DNA from: Arthrobacter sp. ISL-95
GTDB lineage: Bacteria; Actinomycetota; Actinomycetes; Actinomycetales; Micrococcaceae
Direction of reading: 5' to 3'
Length of the DNA: 64,000 nt
Assembly: GCF_018613695.1 (NCBI RefSeq)
Contig: NZ_JAGGPR010000012.1
Coordinates: 62,001-126,000, forward strand
Shown: in pieces, positions 33,894 through 42,362 of the stretch
Position numbering within the stretch: position 1 is the first letter of the stretch
Layout of the letters: each line of letters opens with the position of its first letter
The notes under the pieces: generated by a model
The model's database searches: none
Told to the model about the DNA's origin: nothing
Seen by the model: the letters and a program-made list of their open reading frames with translations, nothing else
Translations under genes and position numbers: made by a program

Positions 33894-34532
33894 TTAGATG
33901 GTGACGGCTCCGGAGGCGGTTTCGAAGGTTACTGCCATAATGCCCGGAGTGCCGTGCGGGGCCATCCATTGGACAGCTACGTCTTCCAGTGGCTTTTCCA
34001 CCGGCTCACCCAACCACTCGGTAACGCGCTCAGCCGAGCCCGCAATGGTGAGGCTGGACATCTTGACGTCGCTCTCGTAGATCCTGGACGGGTGCAGCGA
34101 GGGGTCGCCCTCCCACCTGAGAAGGTATGGCACCTGGGGATCGGCGATCAAGCCGAGGATGCCAATCTGCTGCCACACCAGTTCGCGGCCGTCAGGAAAC
34201 TTGCGGTTGCCCGGAACAGCGGAGCGGCCCAGGCGGTCTTCAAAGGGGGCGAGGTCGTCAACGGCGACGCACCAGCCCATCCAGCCGCCACCGGCAGCAG
34301 AGCGTGCACGGACAGCCTGGCCAAAAGGTGCTTTGTCGGAAGCGGGGTGGTCCAAGACCTCCACCACTTCCAGGTACTTGTTATCCGCAAGGGGAATGAT
34401 CATGTTCCGGGTGCCGAAGCGCGGGTGCACTCCGCCCCGGACAGCGTCCACTCCCAATGCCGCGGAAATTCGTTCGGTAGTGGCCAAAAGGCCATCTCGT
34501 TCACAGGCGTAAGAGACGTGATCCATGCGCAT
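33894..34532 (-). CDS. VOC-superfamily (glyoxalase-like domain) protein
   Basis: 212 residues. RMDHVSYACERDGLLATTE, GVHPRFGTRNMIIPL and YLEVVEVLDHP fit the Glyoxalase_3-like domain, a bleomycin-resistance/VOC relative. No defined activity. The ATG at 34532 begins the VOC fold; a much longer open frame to 34661 adds a segment without recognisable domain and would cross the metY promoter, so it is not used. Confidence 0.78.
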   Translation of the reverse strand: MRMDHVSYACERDGLLATTERISAALGVDAVRGGVHPRFGTRNMIIPLADNKYLEVVEVLDHPASDKAPFGQAVRARSAAGGGWMGWCVAVDDLAPFEDRLGRSAVPGNRKFPDGRELVWQQIGILGLIADPQVPYLLRWEGDPSLHPSRIYESDVKMSSLTIAGSAERVTEWLGEPVEKPLEDVAVQWMAPHGTPGIMAVTFETASGAVTI

Positions 34533-34757
34533 GGCTTCATCTTGGCACTTTGTGATCGGGGTCTCAGCTAAGTCAAGCCTAACCAACATGGGATGTGTAG
34601 GACTTTCGCTACGGGCGTCATGGAGGGACGCGGAGAGTCCGAAAGATTCCACCGGCGTCATAAAGCTGTCTTAGCTTCCGGACAGTTCCTAGACTGGCCC
34701 CAGCTCAGCTGCACAACACTGTCTTCCAATCCCATGCGCCACGAACAGGAGAACTCC

Positions 34758-36074
34758 ATGTCCCAAGGATGGTCTTTCGAAACCCGCCAGATCCACGCAG
34801 GCCAAGAGCCCGACTCCGCCACCGGAGCACGCTCGCTTCCGATCTACCAGACCACGTCCTTCGTGTTCCCCAGCGCCGAGAGCGCTGCCAACCGTTTCGC
34901 CCTGGCCGAGCTCGCCCCCATCTACACCCGGATTGGCAACCCCACCCAGGACGCCGTGGAGCAGCGGGTCGCCAGCCTTGAAGGCGGTCTGGGTGCTCTG
35001 CTGCTCAGTTCCGGACAGGCAGCTGAAACGTTCGCCATCCTGAACATCGCCGAAGCCGGCGATCACATCGTGGCCAGCCCCAGCCTCTACGGCGGAACCT
35101 ACAACCTGCTGGCACACACCCTGAAGAAGTTCGGCATCTCCGTCACATTCGTCGAGGACCCGGACAACCTGGAGCAGTGGCGTGATGCCGTCCAGCCGAA
35201 CACCAAGCTGTTCTTCGGCGAGGTCGTTTCCAACCCCCGCCAGGACGTGCTGGACATTGAGGGCATCGCACGCACGGCTCACGAGGCAGGCGTGCCCCTG
35301 ATCGTGGACAACACCCTCTCAACGCCATACCTCATCCGTCCCATTGAGTGGGGTGCGGACATTGTGGTCCACTCTGCAACCAAATATCTGGGCGGCCACG
35401 GTTCCGCAATCGCAGGGGTGATTGTGGACTCCGGCAACTTTGACTTCGGCAAGGACCCGGAGCGCTTCCCCGGATTCAACACCCCGGACCCCAGCTACAA
35501 CGGATTGGTTTACGCCCGGGACCTGGGCAAGGACGGTGCCCTGGGTGCCAACCTCTCCTACATCCTCAAGGCGCGCGTCCAGCTGCTTCGCGATCTCGGC
35601 TCAGCTGTGTCGCCGTTCAACGCCTTCCTCATTGCCCAGGGTTTGGAGACCCTGAGCCTGCGCGTGGAACGTCACGTTGCCAACGCCACCAAGGTGGCCG
35701 AATGGCTTGAAGGCCATGACGACGTCGAATCGGTCGCCTACGCGGGGCTGCCCTCAAGCCCCTGGTACGATCGCGGCCGGAAGTACGGCCCCAAGGGCAC
35801 GGGTGCAATCGTCGCTTTCAACATCAAGGGTGGCGTGGACGCGGGCAAGCGGTTCGTGGACGGACTGGAGCTGCACTCACATGTTGCCAACATCGGTGAC
35901 GTCCGCTCGCTGGTCATCCACCCGGCGTCGACCACGCACAGTCAATTGACCGTAGAACAGCAGCTGGCTGCAGGCGTCAACCCCGGCTTGGTTCGATTGT
36001 CCGTTGGCATTGAGCACGTGGATGACATCATCGCGGATCTCGAAGCCGGATTCCGGGCCGCCAAAGGCGCCTGA
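34758..36074 (+). CDS. metY: O-acetylhomoserine aminocarboxypropyltransferase (sulfhydrylase)
   Basis: 438 residues. PLP enzyme of the Cys/Met metabolism family that makes homocysteine from O-acetylhomoserine and sulfide. The PLP lysine is in VVHSATKYLGGHG; also YTRIGNPTQDAVEQRVA and LVDNTLSTPYL. Length (~430) distinguishes it from the shorter gamma-synthases. ACAGGAGAACTCC precedes the ATG. A TAGACT -10 element lies at 34691-34696. It precedes the riboswitch-controlled metX, which makes its substrate, but no riboswitch was seen upstream of metY itself. Confidence 0.94.
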   Translation: MSQGWSFETRQIHAGQEPDSATGARSLPIYQTTSFVFPSAESAANRFALAELAPIYTRIGNPTQDAVEQRVASLEGGLGALLLSSGQAAETFAILNIAEAGDHIVASPSLYGGTYNLLAHTLKKFGISVTFVEDPDNLEQWRDAVQPNTKLFFGEVVSNPRQDVLDIEGIARTAHEAGVPLIVDNTLSTPYLIRPIEWGADIVVHSATKYLGGHGSAIAGVIVDSGNFDFGKDPERFPGFNTPDPSYNGLVYARDLGKDGALGANLSYILKARVQLLRDLGSAVSPFNAFLIAQGLETLSLRVERHVANATKVAEWLEGHDDVESVAYAGLPSSPWYDRGRKYGPKGTGAIVAFNIKGGVDAGKRFVDGLELHSHVANIGDVRSLVIHPASTTHSQLTVEQQLAAGVNPGLVRLSVGIEHVDDIIADLEAGFRAAKGA

Positions 36075-36221
36075 CGCCTAGCGCTCAACACAGTAACCCG
36101 GCCGCCGTCCGCGCCGACGATTATTCGCCGGGCGGCAGTTCGGGGTGCTCGTTCGTGAACTGCCGGGCCCAAAACCGTCATACTGTTGTCACATTCTTCG
36201 CCATAACCGCCCTGTGTTTCC

Positions 36222-36355
36222 TAGACTCTTCGTATTAGGTCATGAGTGCCAGCACACAGCCCCGGCTTGCTGGCCGGCAACCCTCCTCCGCGGTGGGGTG
36301 CCCCGGGTGAAGACCTGGCCTGTTCGCACGCAAGGCGACGGGCAAGCGCGAGGTT
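36222..36355 (+). ncRNA. SAM-IV riboswitch with its promoter -10, upstream of metX
   Basis: From 36238 the sequence GGTCATGAGTGCCAGC, followed by CCCCGGCTTGCTGGCCGGCA, CCGCGGTGGGGTGCCCCGGG and TGAAGACC, matches the SAM-IV aptamer of actinobacteria. The outer helix is formed by GGTC (36238) with GACC (36311), and a pseudoknot-type 3' segment follows. A TAGACT -10 hexamer at 36222-36227 places the transcript start just upstream. SAM binding probably hides the metX start region, given the short distance to the ATG. Boundaries are approximate. Confidence 0.88.
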
Positions 36356-36369
36356 AAGGTGTCAAAGGA

Positions 36370-37491
36370 ATGACCATTACTGCTACAGCCCTTCCAAAAT
36401 CCGGAGAAGAAGACGGAACCGTCAAGTACGCCGGCATCGGGCCCTTGGAACTTGAAGCCGGTGGATTTCTTCCCGACGTCGTCCTTGCCTATGAGACCTG
36501 GGGGCGGCTGAACGCCGATGCCTCCAATGCGGTGCTTATCCAGCACGCACTCACTGGCAGTACGCACGTAGCCCGCGGAGCCACAGACGAAGAAGGCTGG
36601 TGGGAGCAGCTCGTAGGGCCCGGTGCCACGATCGACACCAACAAGTTCTTCGTCATTTCCATCAACATCGTGGGCGGCTGTTATGGCAGCACCGGTCCAT
36701 CATCGGAAGCGCCGGACGGCCGTCCTTGGGGCTCACGTTTCCCGTTGGTCACCCTGCGCGACAGTACGGAAGCCGAGTCGCGCCTCGCCGATTCCCTCGG
36801 AATCGATTCCTGGCACGCAGTGTTGGGTGGATCCATGGGTGGCGCACGCGCACTCGAGTGGGCTGTGACATACCCCAACAGGGTCAAACGCTGCGCCGTC
36901 ATTTCGGTAGGTGCCTACAGCACGGCCGAGCAGATCGCTTTTGCCCAAGCTCAAACCCTGGCGATCAGGCAGGACCCGAACTTCAACAACGGCGACTACT
37001 ACGGCGGTACCGCGCCCGAGCACGGTTTGGCGTTGGCCCGGCGCATCGCGCACATCACGTACCGCTCGGCGTTGGAGCTGGACTTCCGCTTTGGCCGGCA
37101 AGCCCAGCACCAGGAAACTCCCCTCGCCGCCGCAGTATTGGGGGAGCGCGGCCGCTACCAGGTGGAAAGCTACTTGGACCATCAAGGAACCAAACTGGTC
37201 CGCCGTTTTGATGCCAACAGCTACATCGCCATCACCGAGGCACTGATGTCCCACGACGTCACCAGGGGGCGCGGCTCCTTGAACACGGCGCTTTCGGGCG
37301 CCACGGCGGAGTTTTTTGTGGCGGCAGTGGATAGCGACAGGCTCTACTTCCCGGCGCAGTCACAGGAACTTGCCGCGGCGCTCCCGGGCGACGTGCCAGT
37401 TCATGTCATTGAGGCGCCGATCGGCCATGATGGCTTCCTCACCGAAATCGGACAGCTCTCGGCACAGCTCCGCGAAGCGTTTTTCGCCTAA
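36370..37491 (+). CDS. metX: Homoserine O-acetyltransferase
   Basis: 373 residues. Alpha/beta hydrolase-fold transferase that forms O-acetylhomoserine from homoserine and acetyl-CoA. NAVLIQHALTGSTHVA is the oxyanion region; the nucleophile Ser is in VLGGSMGGARALEWA; the Asp is in AVDSDRLYFPA and the His in APIGHDGFL. The ATG follows AAAGGA. The SAM-IV leader makes it feedback-controlled by SAM. Confidence 0.95.
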   Translation: MTITATALPKSGEEDGTVKYAGIGPLELEAGGFLPDVVLAYETWGRLNADASNAVLIQHALTGSTHVARGATDEEGWWEQLVGPGATIDTNKFFVISINIVGGCYGSTGPSSEAPDGRPWGSRFPLVTLRDSTEAESRLADSLGIDSWHAVLGGSMGGARALEWAVTYPNRVKRCAVISVGAYSTAEQIAFAQAQTLAIRQDPNFNNGDYYGGTAPEHGLALARRIAHITYRSALELDFRFGRQAQHQETPLAAAVLGERGRYQVESYLDHQGTKLVRRFDANSYIAITEALMSHDVTRGRGSLNTALSGATAEFFVAAVDSDRLYFPAQSQELAAALPGDVPVHVIEAPIGHDGFLTEIGQLSAQLREAFFA

Positions 37492-37513
37492 GCGCCACGC
37501 TCATTCAACGGCG

Positions 37514-37993
37514 TTAGCCGTTCATGATCTCGCCGCGTTGCCTCATGTAGTCCTCCATGGCAATCTCGCCGTTGCTGAACTTCGCGTCCAGCTCTGCCAG
37601 CTTGCGCGCCCGGTACCCCTGAGGCTCCGAACCGCCCGCTGAGGGGAAGGGGGCAGGGGATGACGGGCTCGACGGCGCCCCGGACTGCGGTGCATCGTCC
37701 GCCGGGCGGATGACGGTGGGCTCGGACGGATAGCCCGGGTAGCCCTGCGAAGGGTAGCTCTGCCCGGGGTAACCCTGTCCGGGGAAGCCCTGCCCCGGGT
37801 TCTGCTGCTGAGGATAGTTCTGTGGGGGATACTGCTGCGGCGGATAGCCTGGGCCGGGCAGATTCTGTTGCGGATATCCCGGGCCGCGGAAGTTCTCGTT
37901 CTGGATCCGACGCGCCCGGGAGCGGTTGTACATGCGGATTCCGAGTGGAATGAGCCACGAGCAGACGATGATCCAGAAGATCAGATTGTTCAC
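37514..37993 (-). CDS. Membrane-anchored SHOCT-domain protein with a Pro/Gln/Gly-rich linker
   Basis: 159 residues. An N-terminal membrane helix (LIFWIIVCSWLIPLGI), then a basic stretch, then ~80 residues of P/Q/G/Y repeats of the form GYPxQ, and a C-terminal SHOCT motif (RKLAELDAKFSNGEIAMEDYMRQR). The linker is low complexity and probably disordered. Function unknown; SHOCT motifs occur at termini of many membrane proteins and may mediate oligomerisation. It is convergent with metX. Confidence 0.75.
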   Translation of the reverse strand: MNNLIFWIIVCSWLIPLGIRMYNRSRARRIQNENFRGPGYPQQNLPGPGYPPQQYPPQNYPQQQNPGQGFPGQGYPGQSYPSQGYPGYPSEPTVIRPADDAPQSGAPSSPSSPAPFPSAGGSEPQGYRARKLAELDAKFSNGEIAMEDYMRQRGEIMNG

Positions 37994-38078
37994 AGTGCAG
38001 GCCTCCTAGGTCTCACCCCAGCTTAGTCCTGCCATCCGGGAGCAGCGTGTGACCGCGGTCCGGTCCGGTCCTGTCACT

Positions 38079-39341
38079 TCACGCGAGCGTGATCTCCATG
38101 CCCAGGAACCGGCCGTAACGCTCCACCTCGGTTTCCAAGGCGTCCTGCTCATCCGCAGTTGCCGGCCGGTTCATTCTGACATCCAGTTGGCAGGCTCCGC
38201 CGAAGAATCCGTGGCGCCACCATCCGGCCAAACGGCCGTCCAGCAGGACCACGTGCATGGGTCCGTTGTCCTCGGGGAGGTACGGTGCCGTTCCACCCAG
38301 GAAGTGCCGGGATTGTGAGTAGCCCATCACGTATTCGTCGTAGCACTGGATGAGGTCAACGCGGGGGAGCGTGCGGTCCTCAGCCGCAGAAGGGTGGCCC
38401 CCGCCGGCCAAATTCTCCGCTTCCTCCGCAGCCAGGTAATAGTCAAGCCCACTGATCTCAATGGTGTCCAAGCTGCCGGGAGAGATGTGGTGGGCTACCT
38501 GGATTCCACGCTTCACGTCTTTCATGGTCAGCCCGGACCACGCGGCACCGTCCTTGATCGTTGCGGGGCCACGGCTGCGGAAGTATCGGAGAGCCAACCA
38601 TCCAAGAGATTGTTCGCGGCCTTCGGAGGTTTGCGGCGTAAGAGCCGTGCCTGGAACACGTTCCTCGAACAGGGCGTACGTCTGTTTCAGGGCACCGCCT
38701 GCGGACCGGATGGGGGAGCCGCTGACCAGGACGCGGCTGATTTCGGCATGCATGAGGTGGTAGATGAAGCCGAGGCCCTTGCTGGGGAAACCGGCCCGAC
38801 CCAGGACTTCGGCCAGTTCCTCGCGCGTCTTGTGGTCCCCGTCCGCCACGGCCGCGGCCAGGATTCGGCCACTCCAGGCAGCAGCGTCCTCATCGATACC
38901 TGTTTGGCGGTACATGCCTTTGTTGCCCTGGTGGAGGCGATCCGCGGACAATCCCATCAACCAGCCAAGATCGTCCCGGTGCACAAAGTGCCACGTGGGC
39001 CTCAGGATATGTGTCCGGAGAATAGTTCCATCAGCTACGGCCTGCTCAACGTCTGAGGCGGTGACCATGGATGCAGCGTTGGCGGAGCTTCTCTGCGCAA
39101 GCGTCCACCGCGCATAGGGGAACTCCTGTGACTGGACAGCCAGAAGGTTGCGGACTACGTCCCCGGGACCTCCGGCGTACGGAGCCCGCAATTGTTGCCG
39201 CCGGAGCCGCATCTGCCGAATGTCCTCCGGAGACAACGAGCTGTCATCCACCACGCCGGACCTCACCACGCCGGACCTCACCACGCCGGAACTCGCCACG
39301 CCGGAACTCGCCACGCCGGAACTCACTACGCCGGAACTCAC
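38079..39341 (-). CDS. Winged-helix DNA-binding domain protein (YcaQ-like / HTH_42)
   Basis: About 390-420 residues depending on start. The recognised body begins near LSPEDIRQMRLRRQQL and includes AVQSQEFPYARWTLAQR, ILRPTWHFVHRDDLGWL and QCYDEYVMGYSQSR, typical of the winged-helix family that contains YcaQ-like glycosylases acting on crosslinked DNA. Catalytic assignment is not certain. The first ~30 residues (SSGVxxSGV repeats) come from a 15-bp tandem repeat, each unit giving an in-frame GTG on the minus strand, so the start cannot be fixed. The GTG at 39341 is the outermost possibility. Confidence 0.72.
   Translation of the reverse strand: MSSGVVSSGVASSGVASSGVVRSGVVRSGVVDDSSLSPEDIRQMRLRRQQLRAPYAGGPGDVVRNLLAVQSQEFPYARWTLAQRSSANAASMVTASDVEQAVADGTILRTHILRPTWHFVHRDDLGWLMGLSADRLHQGNKGMYRQTGIDEDAAAWSGRILAAAVADGDHKTREELAEVLGRAGFPSKGLGFIYHLMHAEISRVLVSGSPIRSAGGALKQTYALFEERVPGTALTPQTSEGREQSLGWLALRYFRSRGPATIKDGAAWSGLTMKDVKRGIQVAHHISPGSLDTIEISGLDYYLAAEEAENLAGGGHPSAAEDRTLPRVDLIQCYDEYVMGYSQSRHFLGGTAPYLPEDNGPMHVVLLDGRLAGWWRHGFFGGACQLDVRMNRPATADEQDALETEVERYGRFLGMEITLA
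39251..39340. repeat. 15-bp tandem repeat at the 5' end of the winged-helix gene
   Basis: Six units of CCACGCCGGACCTCA/CCACGCCGGAACTCR (39251, 39266, 39281, 39296, 39311, 39326), differing at a few positions. Read on the minus strand they encode the repeated SSGV(V/A) segment and place an in-frame GTG in every unit. A multiple of three keeps the frame when copy number changes. Confidence 0.9.
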
Positions 39342-39373
39342 GGGGTAGGTACATTACAGGGGTGGTCGCCACG

Positions 39374-40216
39374 TCAGCGGCGCGGCAGCAGGGTGCCGGT
39401 AGAGCCGAAGACGGGTCCCGGCGTCGGGCGTTTTGGCGTGATGCCATCGCCCGAGGATTGGTGCCGAAGCCGCCTGATGACCCAGGGGACAAAGTACTCG
39501 CGGGCCCATACGAGGTCGGATGACCGGGCCTCGCGCCAAGTGCGCGGCGGCAGGGACTTGGGCATCAGGGGCTCAAGCGTGTGGTGGACGTTCAGTGCTT
39601 CCAGCACCATCATGGCGATGGTGTGGTGGCCTAGTGGCGAGAAATGCAGGCGGTCCGCATCCCACATCTGGGGGTCTGCCAACTGCCGCAATGACCACAT
39701 GTCCGCGATGATGGCGTCGTGGCGTGCGGCCACTGTCCGGAGGTTCTCGTTGTAAATGGCCACCTTGCCGCGGATGCGCCCCAGAACTGATGAAGCCGTG
39801 TCCGGACCGTTGAAAAGCACCACGGTAGCGCCGCCGGAGCTCAACTCCGCAACTGCGGCGTCAAGCTTTTCGGCCAGCAGGTCGGGATCGCCGCCCGGGC
39901 GGATGAGGTCATTGCCGCCGGCTGAAATGGACACGAGGTCCGGCTGCAGTTCCAAGCAGGGGGCCACTTGTTCATCGAGGATCTGCTGCAGCAGCCTGCC
40001 GCGAATGGCAAGGTTGGCGTAGGCGAAGTCTTCCTGGCTGCGGCCCAGCTCCTCCGCAACACGATCCGCCCAACCACGGTTACCGCCGGGGTTGCGGGGC
40101 TCGGGGTCGCCGATGCCCTCAGTGAAGGAGTCGCCCAGCGCCACATAACGGGTCCACGGGTGCTTGTGGATGGACTCGCCCGGCTTCAGTAAAGGATTGT
40201 TCGCACTCACGTTCAT
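39374..40216 (-). CDS. SGNH/GDSL-family hydrolase
   Basis: 280 residues. Block I is RYVALGDSFTEGIGDP with the nucleophilic Ser, block III is SISAGGNDLIRPGGD, and block V is WDADRLHFSPLGHH with Asp and His. No signal peptide is visible, so it is likely cytoplasmic. Substrate unknown; the family hydrolyses esters of many kinds. The ATG at 40216 is the domain start; the open frame reaches 40357 but that extension overlaps the divergent esterase. Confidence 0.83.
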   Translation of the reverse strand: MNVSANNPLLKPGESIHKHPWTRYVALGDSFTEGIGDPEPRNPGGNRGWADRVAEELGRSQEDFAYANLAIRGRLLQQILDEQVAPCLELQPDLVSISAGGNDLIRPGGDPDLLAEKLDAAVAELSSGGATVVLFNGPDTASSVLGRIRGKVAIYNENLRTVAARHDAIIADMWSLRQLADPQMWDADRLHFSPLGHHTIAMMVLEALNVHHTLEPLMPKSLPPRTWREARSSDLVWAREYFVPWVIRRLRHQSSGDGITPKRPTPGPVFGSTGTLLPRR

Positions 40217-40286
40217 ATCCTGCACCGTGACGTCGACCCTACGCCACCGTAGGTTGTTACTTGTGGGTAACTGTAAGAATGGAGCC

Positions 40287-40937
40287 ATGACTGAAGCACC
40301 CACATTTCCAGCCCCCGTTGTCCTCTGGTCCCACGACGAAGCCGAGCGCGCAGGCAAGCCGCTCCTGGTTCTGCTGCATGGCTACGGCTCAAACGAGGAC
40401 GACCTCTTCAGCCTGGCAGGGCTGCTTCCCAACGACTTTGTTGTGGCTGCCCTGCGCGCGCCAATGCCCATGGGGCCGGGCTTCACGTGGTTCCCCCTGA
40501 CTGCGTCCATCGAGTACTCGCTGGAAGCTGTGAAGCACGCAGCCGAGTACGCCCTTGAATGGCTGGACACGGTCAGGGCAAACCACTCGTCGGTGACGTT
40601 GCTGGGTTTCTCCATGGGGATGGCCATGGCCACCACCATGCTCCGCTACCGTCCCGCGTACTTCGCCGCCGTCGTCGGGCTTTCAGGTTTTGTGATCGAC
40701 GCCGGCGCTGATGCCGCCTTCCGGGACGACGAACTTGACGGATCGTTGCCCATGTTCTGGGGCCGTGACCAGCAGGATCCCGTCATCACCCAGGACAAGA
40801 TCGAATACACCATGGGTTGGGTGCGCAAGCATGTTGACCTCACCAAGGTGCTCTACACGGGCATGTGGCACGGCATCAACCAGCAGGAGATCGGACACGT
40901 GGGCGAATTTCTTACCCACAAGGTCCTCACTGACTGA
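40287..40937 (+). CDS. Alpha/beta-hydrolase, phospholipase/carboxylesterase family
   Basis: 216 residues. LLVLLHGYGSNEDDLFSL (oxyanion region) and the nucleophile elbow LLGFSMGMAMA are clear; the catalytic His is near GMWHGINQQE. This is the YpfH/carboxylesterase branch of acyl-protein thioesterase-like proteins. The ATG at 40287 follows GGAGCC; it is divergent from the SGNH hydrolase. Substrate is undefined. Confidence 0.83.
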   Translation: MTEAPTFPAPVVLWSHDEAERAGKPLLVLLHGYGSNEDDLFSLAGLLPNDFVVAALRAPMPMGPGFTWFPLTASIEYSLEAVKHAAEYALEWLDTVRANHSSVTLLGFSMGMAMATTMLRYRPAYFAAVVGLSGFVIDAGADAAFRDDELDGSLPMFWGRDQQDPVITQDKIEYTMGWVRKHVDLTKVLYTGMWHGINQQEIGHVGEFLTHKVLTD

Positions 40938-40949
40938 GTTCTCCGTTGG

Positions 40950-41177
40950 TCAGGCGGTGATGATCCGGACAGTTTGGCCGTTGACGGTGACGGTGTCGCC
41001 GACGTGGAGTTGGCGTCCGCGGCGGTCATCAATCTCGTTGTTGACTTTAACCAAGCCGTTCTTGATGAGCTCCGTGGCTTCTACGCCGTCCTCCACCAAG
41101 TTGGCGAGCTTCAACAGCTGGCCCAGGCGGATCATGTCGTCGCGGATGGGGATCTCTTCAATTTCGGGGTTGCTCAT
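40950..41177 (-). CDS. S4-domain RNA-binding protein (YbcJ/RlbA-like)
   Basis: 75 residues, essentially one S4 domain: IRLGQLLKLANLVEDG, then VKVNNEIDDRRGRQLHVGDTV. Such small proteins are implicated in ribosome-associated functions, without a settled activity. It faces the esterase gene and is divergent from the DMT transporter with a 23-base gap. Confidence 0.85.
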   Translation of the reverse strand: MSNPEIEEIPIRDDMIRLGQLLKLANLVEDGVEATELIKNGLVKVNNEIDDRRGRQLHVGDTVTVNGQTVRIITA

Positions 41178-41200
41178 ACAGCAATGATGCCTGAAGTAGT

Positions 41201-42205
41201 GTGGTGACGGTGCCGCAGCCTTCTCTCCGCCCTACCCTTCCGCTGGTCATTGGCCTCCCTATTGCCGTAGCGACTGGCCTGGTCATCCCGCTTCAAGCGA
41301 GGATCAACGGGGCTCTGGGCGCAAAACTGGACGACGGCATCGCCGCATCTGTGGTGAGCTTCACCACAGGGCTCCTGCTCATCAGTGCCATCTCGCTTGC
41401 CACACCCAAGGGCAGGGCCGGCCTGCAGCGCATCATTCCTGCTGTCCGGAACCGCAGTTTTCCGCGCTTCTATGTCATGGCCGGTGCCATCGGCGCATTG
41501 TTCGTCTTTGCCCAATCATTCACGGTCGCCCTTCTGGGTGTTGCGTTGTTCACAGTCGCGGCCGTCACCGGCCAGACGTTGAGCGGTTTGCTCGTAGACC
41601 GCATGGGAATTGGCCCGGGAGGTAAACGCGCCATCACAGGAGTCCGGGTCCTGGGCAGTGTCCTGACCGTTGCCGCCGTCGCCTGGGCTGTATCACCGCG
41701 ATTCGGAGGCGACGCCGATGTCGCCTCGCTAGTGCTACCCGTTATCCTGCCGTTGGCTGCCGGTTTCTTCATGAGCTTCCAACAGGCCATGAACGGGACC
41801 GCAACAGTTCATTACGGGACGCCCATCGCAGCCACGCTGGTGAACTTCATTGCCGGGTCAGCCATTTTGTGGATCGCGTGGATCATTAAGCTCGCCGTGG
41901 CCGGGCCGGGAAATCCGCTGCCCGGTGAGTGGTGGTACTACCTCGGCGGCCCCATGGGCTGCCTCTTCATTGGACTGGCGGCGCTGCTGGTCCGCAGTCT
42001 TGGTGTCCTGATCACGGGTTTGGGCATGATCGCCGGGCAGTTGGTGGGATCGTTGGTGCTCGACGTCGTGATCCCCAGTCCCGGCGCGGTGGTCGCCTTG
42101 CCCACGGTGCTGGGTACGGTCCTTACGCTCGCCGCGATCATCGTGGCCACGTTGCCCTGGCCTAAGGGAGCTTTCGCACGAAGATCAACGGCCAAAGGCC
42201 GGTAG
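41201..42205 (+). CDS. DMT-superfamily transporter, YdcZ type
   Basis: 334 residues with about ten membrane helices and an internal duplication: IPLQARINGALGAKLDD in the first half and MSFQQAMNGTATVHYG in the second. This is the DMT_YdcZ family, inner-membrane proteins of unknown substrate. Starts GTG 41201, 41204 and 41210 are all in frame; no ribosome binding site distinguishes them. Confidence 0.8.
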   Translation: MVTVPQPSLRPTLPLVIGLPIAVATGLVIPLQARINGALGAKLDDGIAASVVSFTTGLLLISAISLATPKGRAGLQRIIPAVRNRSFPRFYVMAGAIGALFVFAQSFTVALLGVALFTVAAVTGQTLSGLLVDRMGIGPGGKRAITGVRVLGSVLTVAAVAWAVSPRFGGDADVASLVLPVILPLAAGFFMSFQQAMNGTATVHYGTPIAATLVNFIAGSAILWIAWIIKLAVAGPGNPLPGEWWYYLGGPMGCLFIGLAALLVRSLGVLITGLGMIAGQLVGSLVLDVVIPSPGAVVALPTVLGTVLTLAAIIVATLPWPKGAFARRSTAKGR

Positions 42206-42362
42206 GGTAAGTATCGGACAGTGTCTCCGTGTACTTTCCCGCAGTAGAACGCAGTAGTAACAGCAACTTTCCCCAGCACCCCGCCGGACAACCTCGTCCG
42301 GATTCCGGGGCAAACCACCGCGGACCGCACCCAGCGGCCCTGTAGATCAAATGGAGTTACCC

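Noticed and set aside
42206..42362. T-box leader before glyS
   Set aside because: A hairpin is present, but no T-box consensus, specifier loop or antiterminator arrangement was found.
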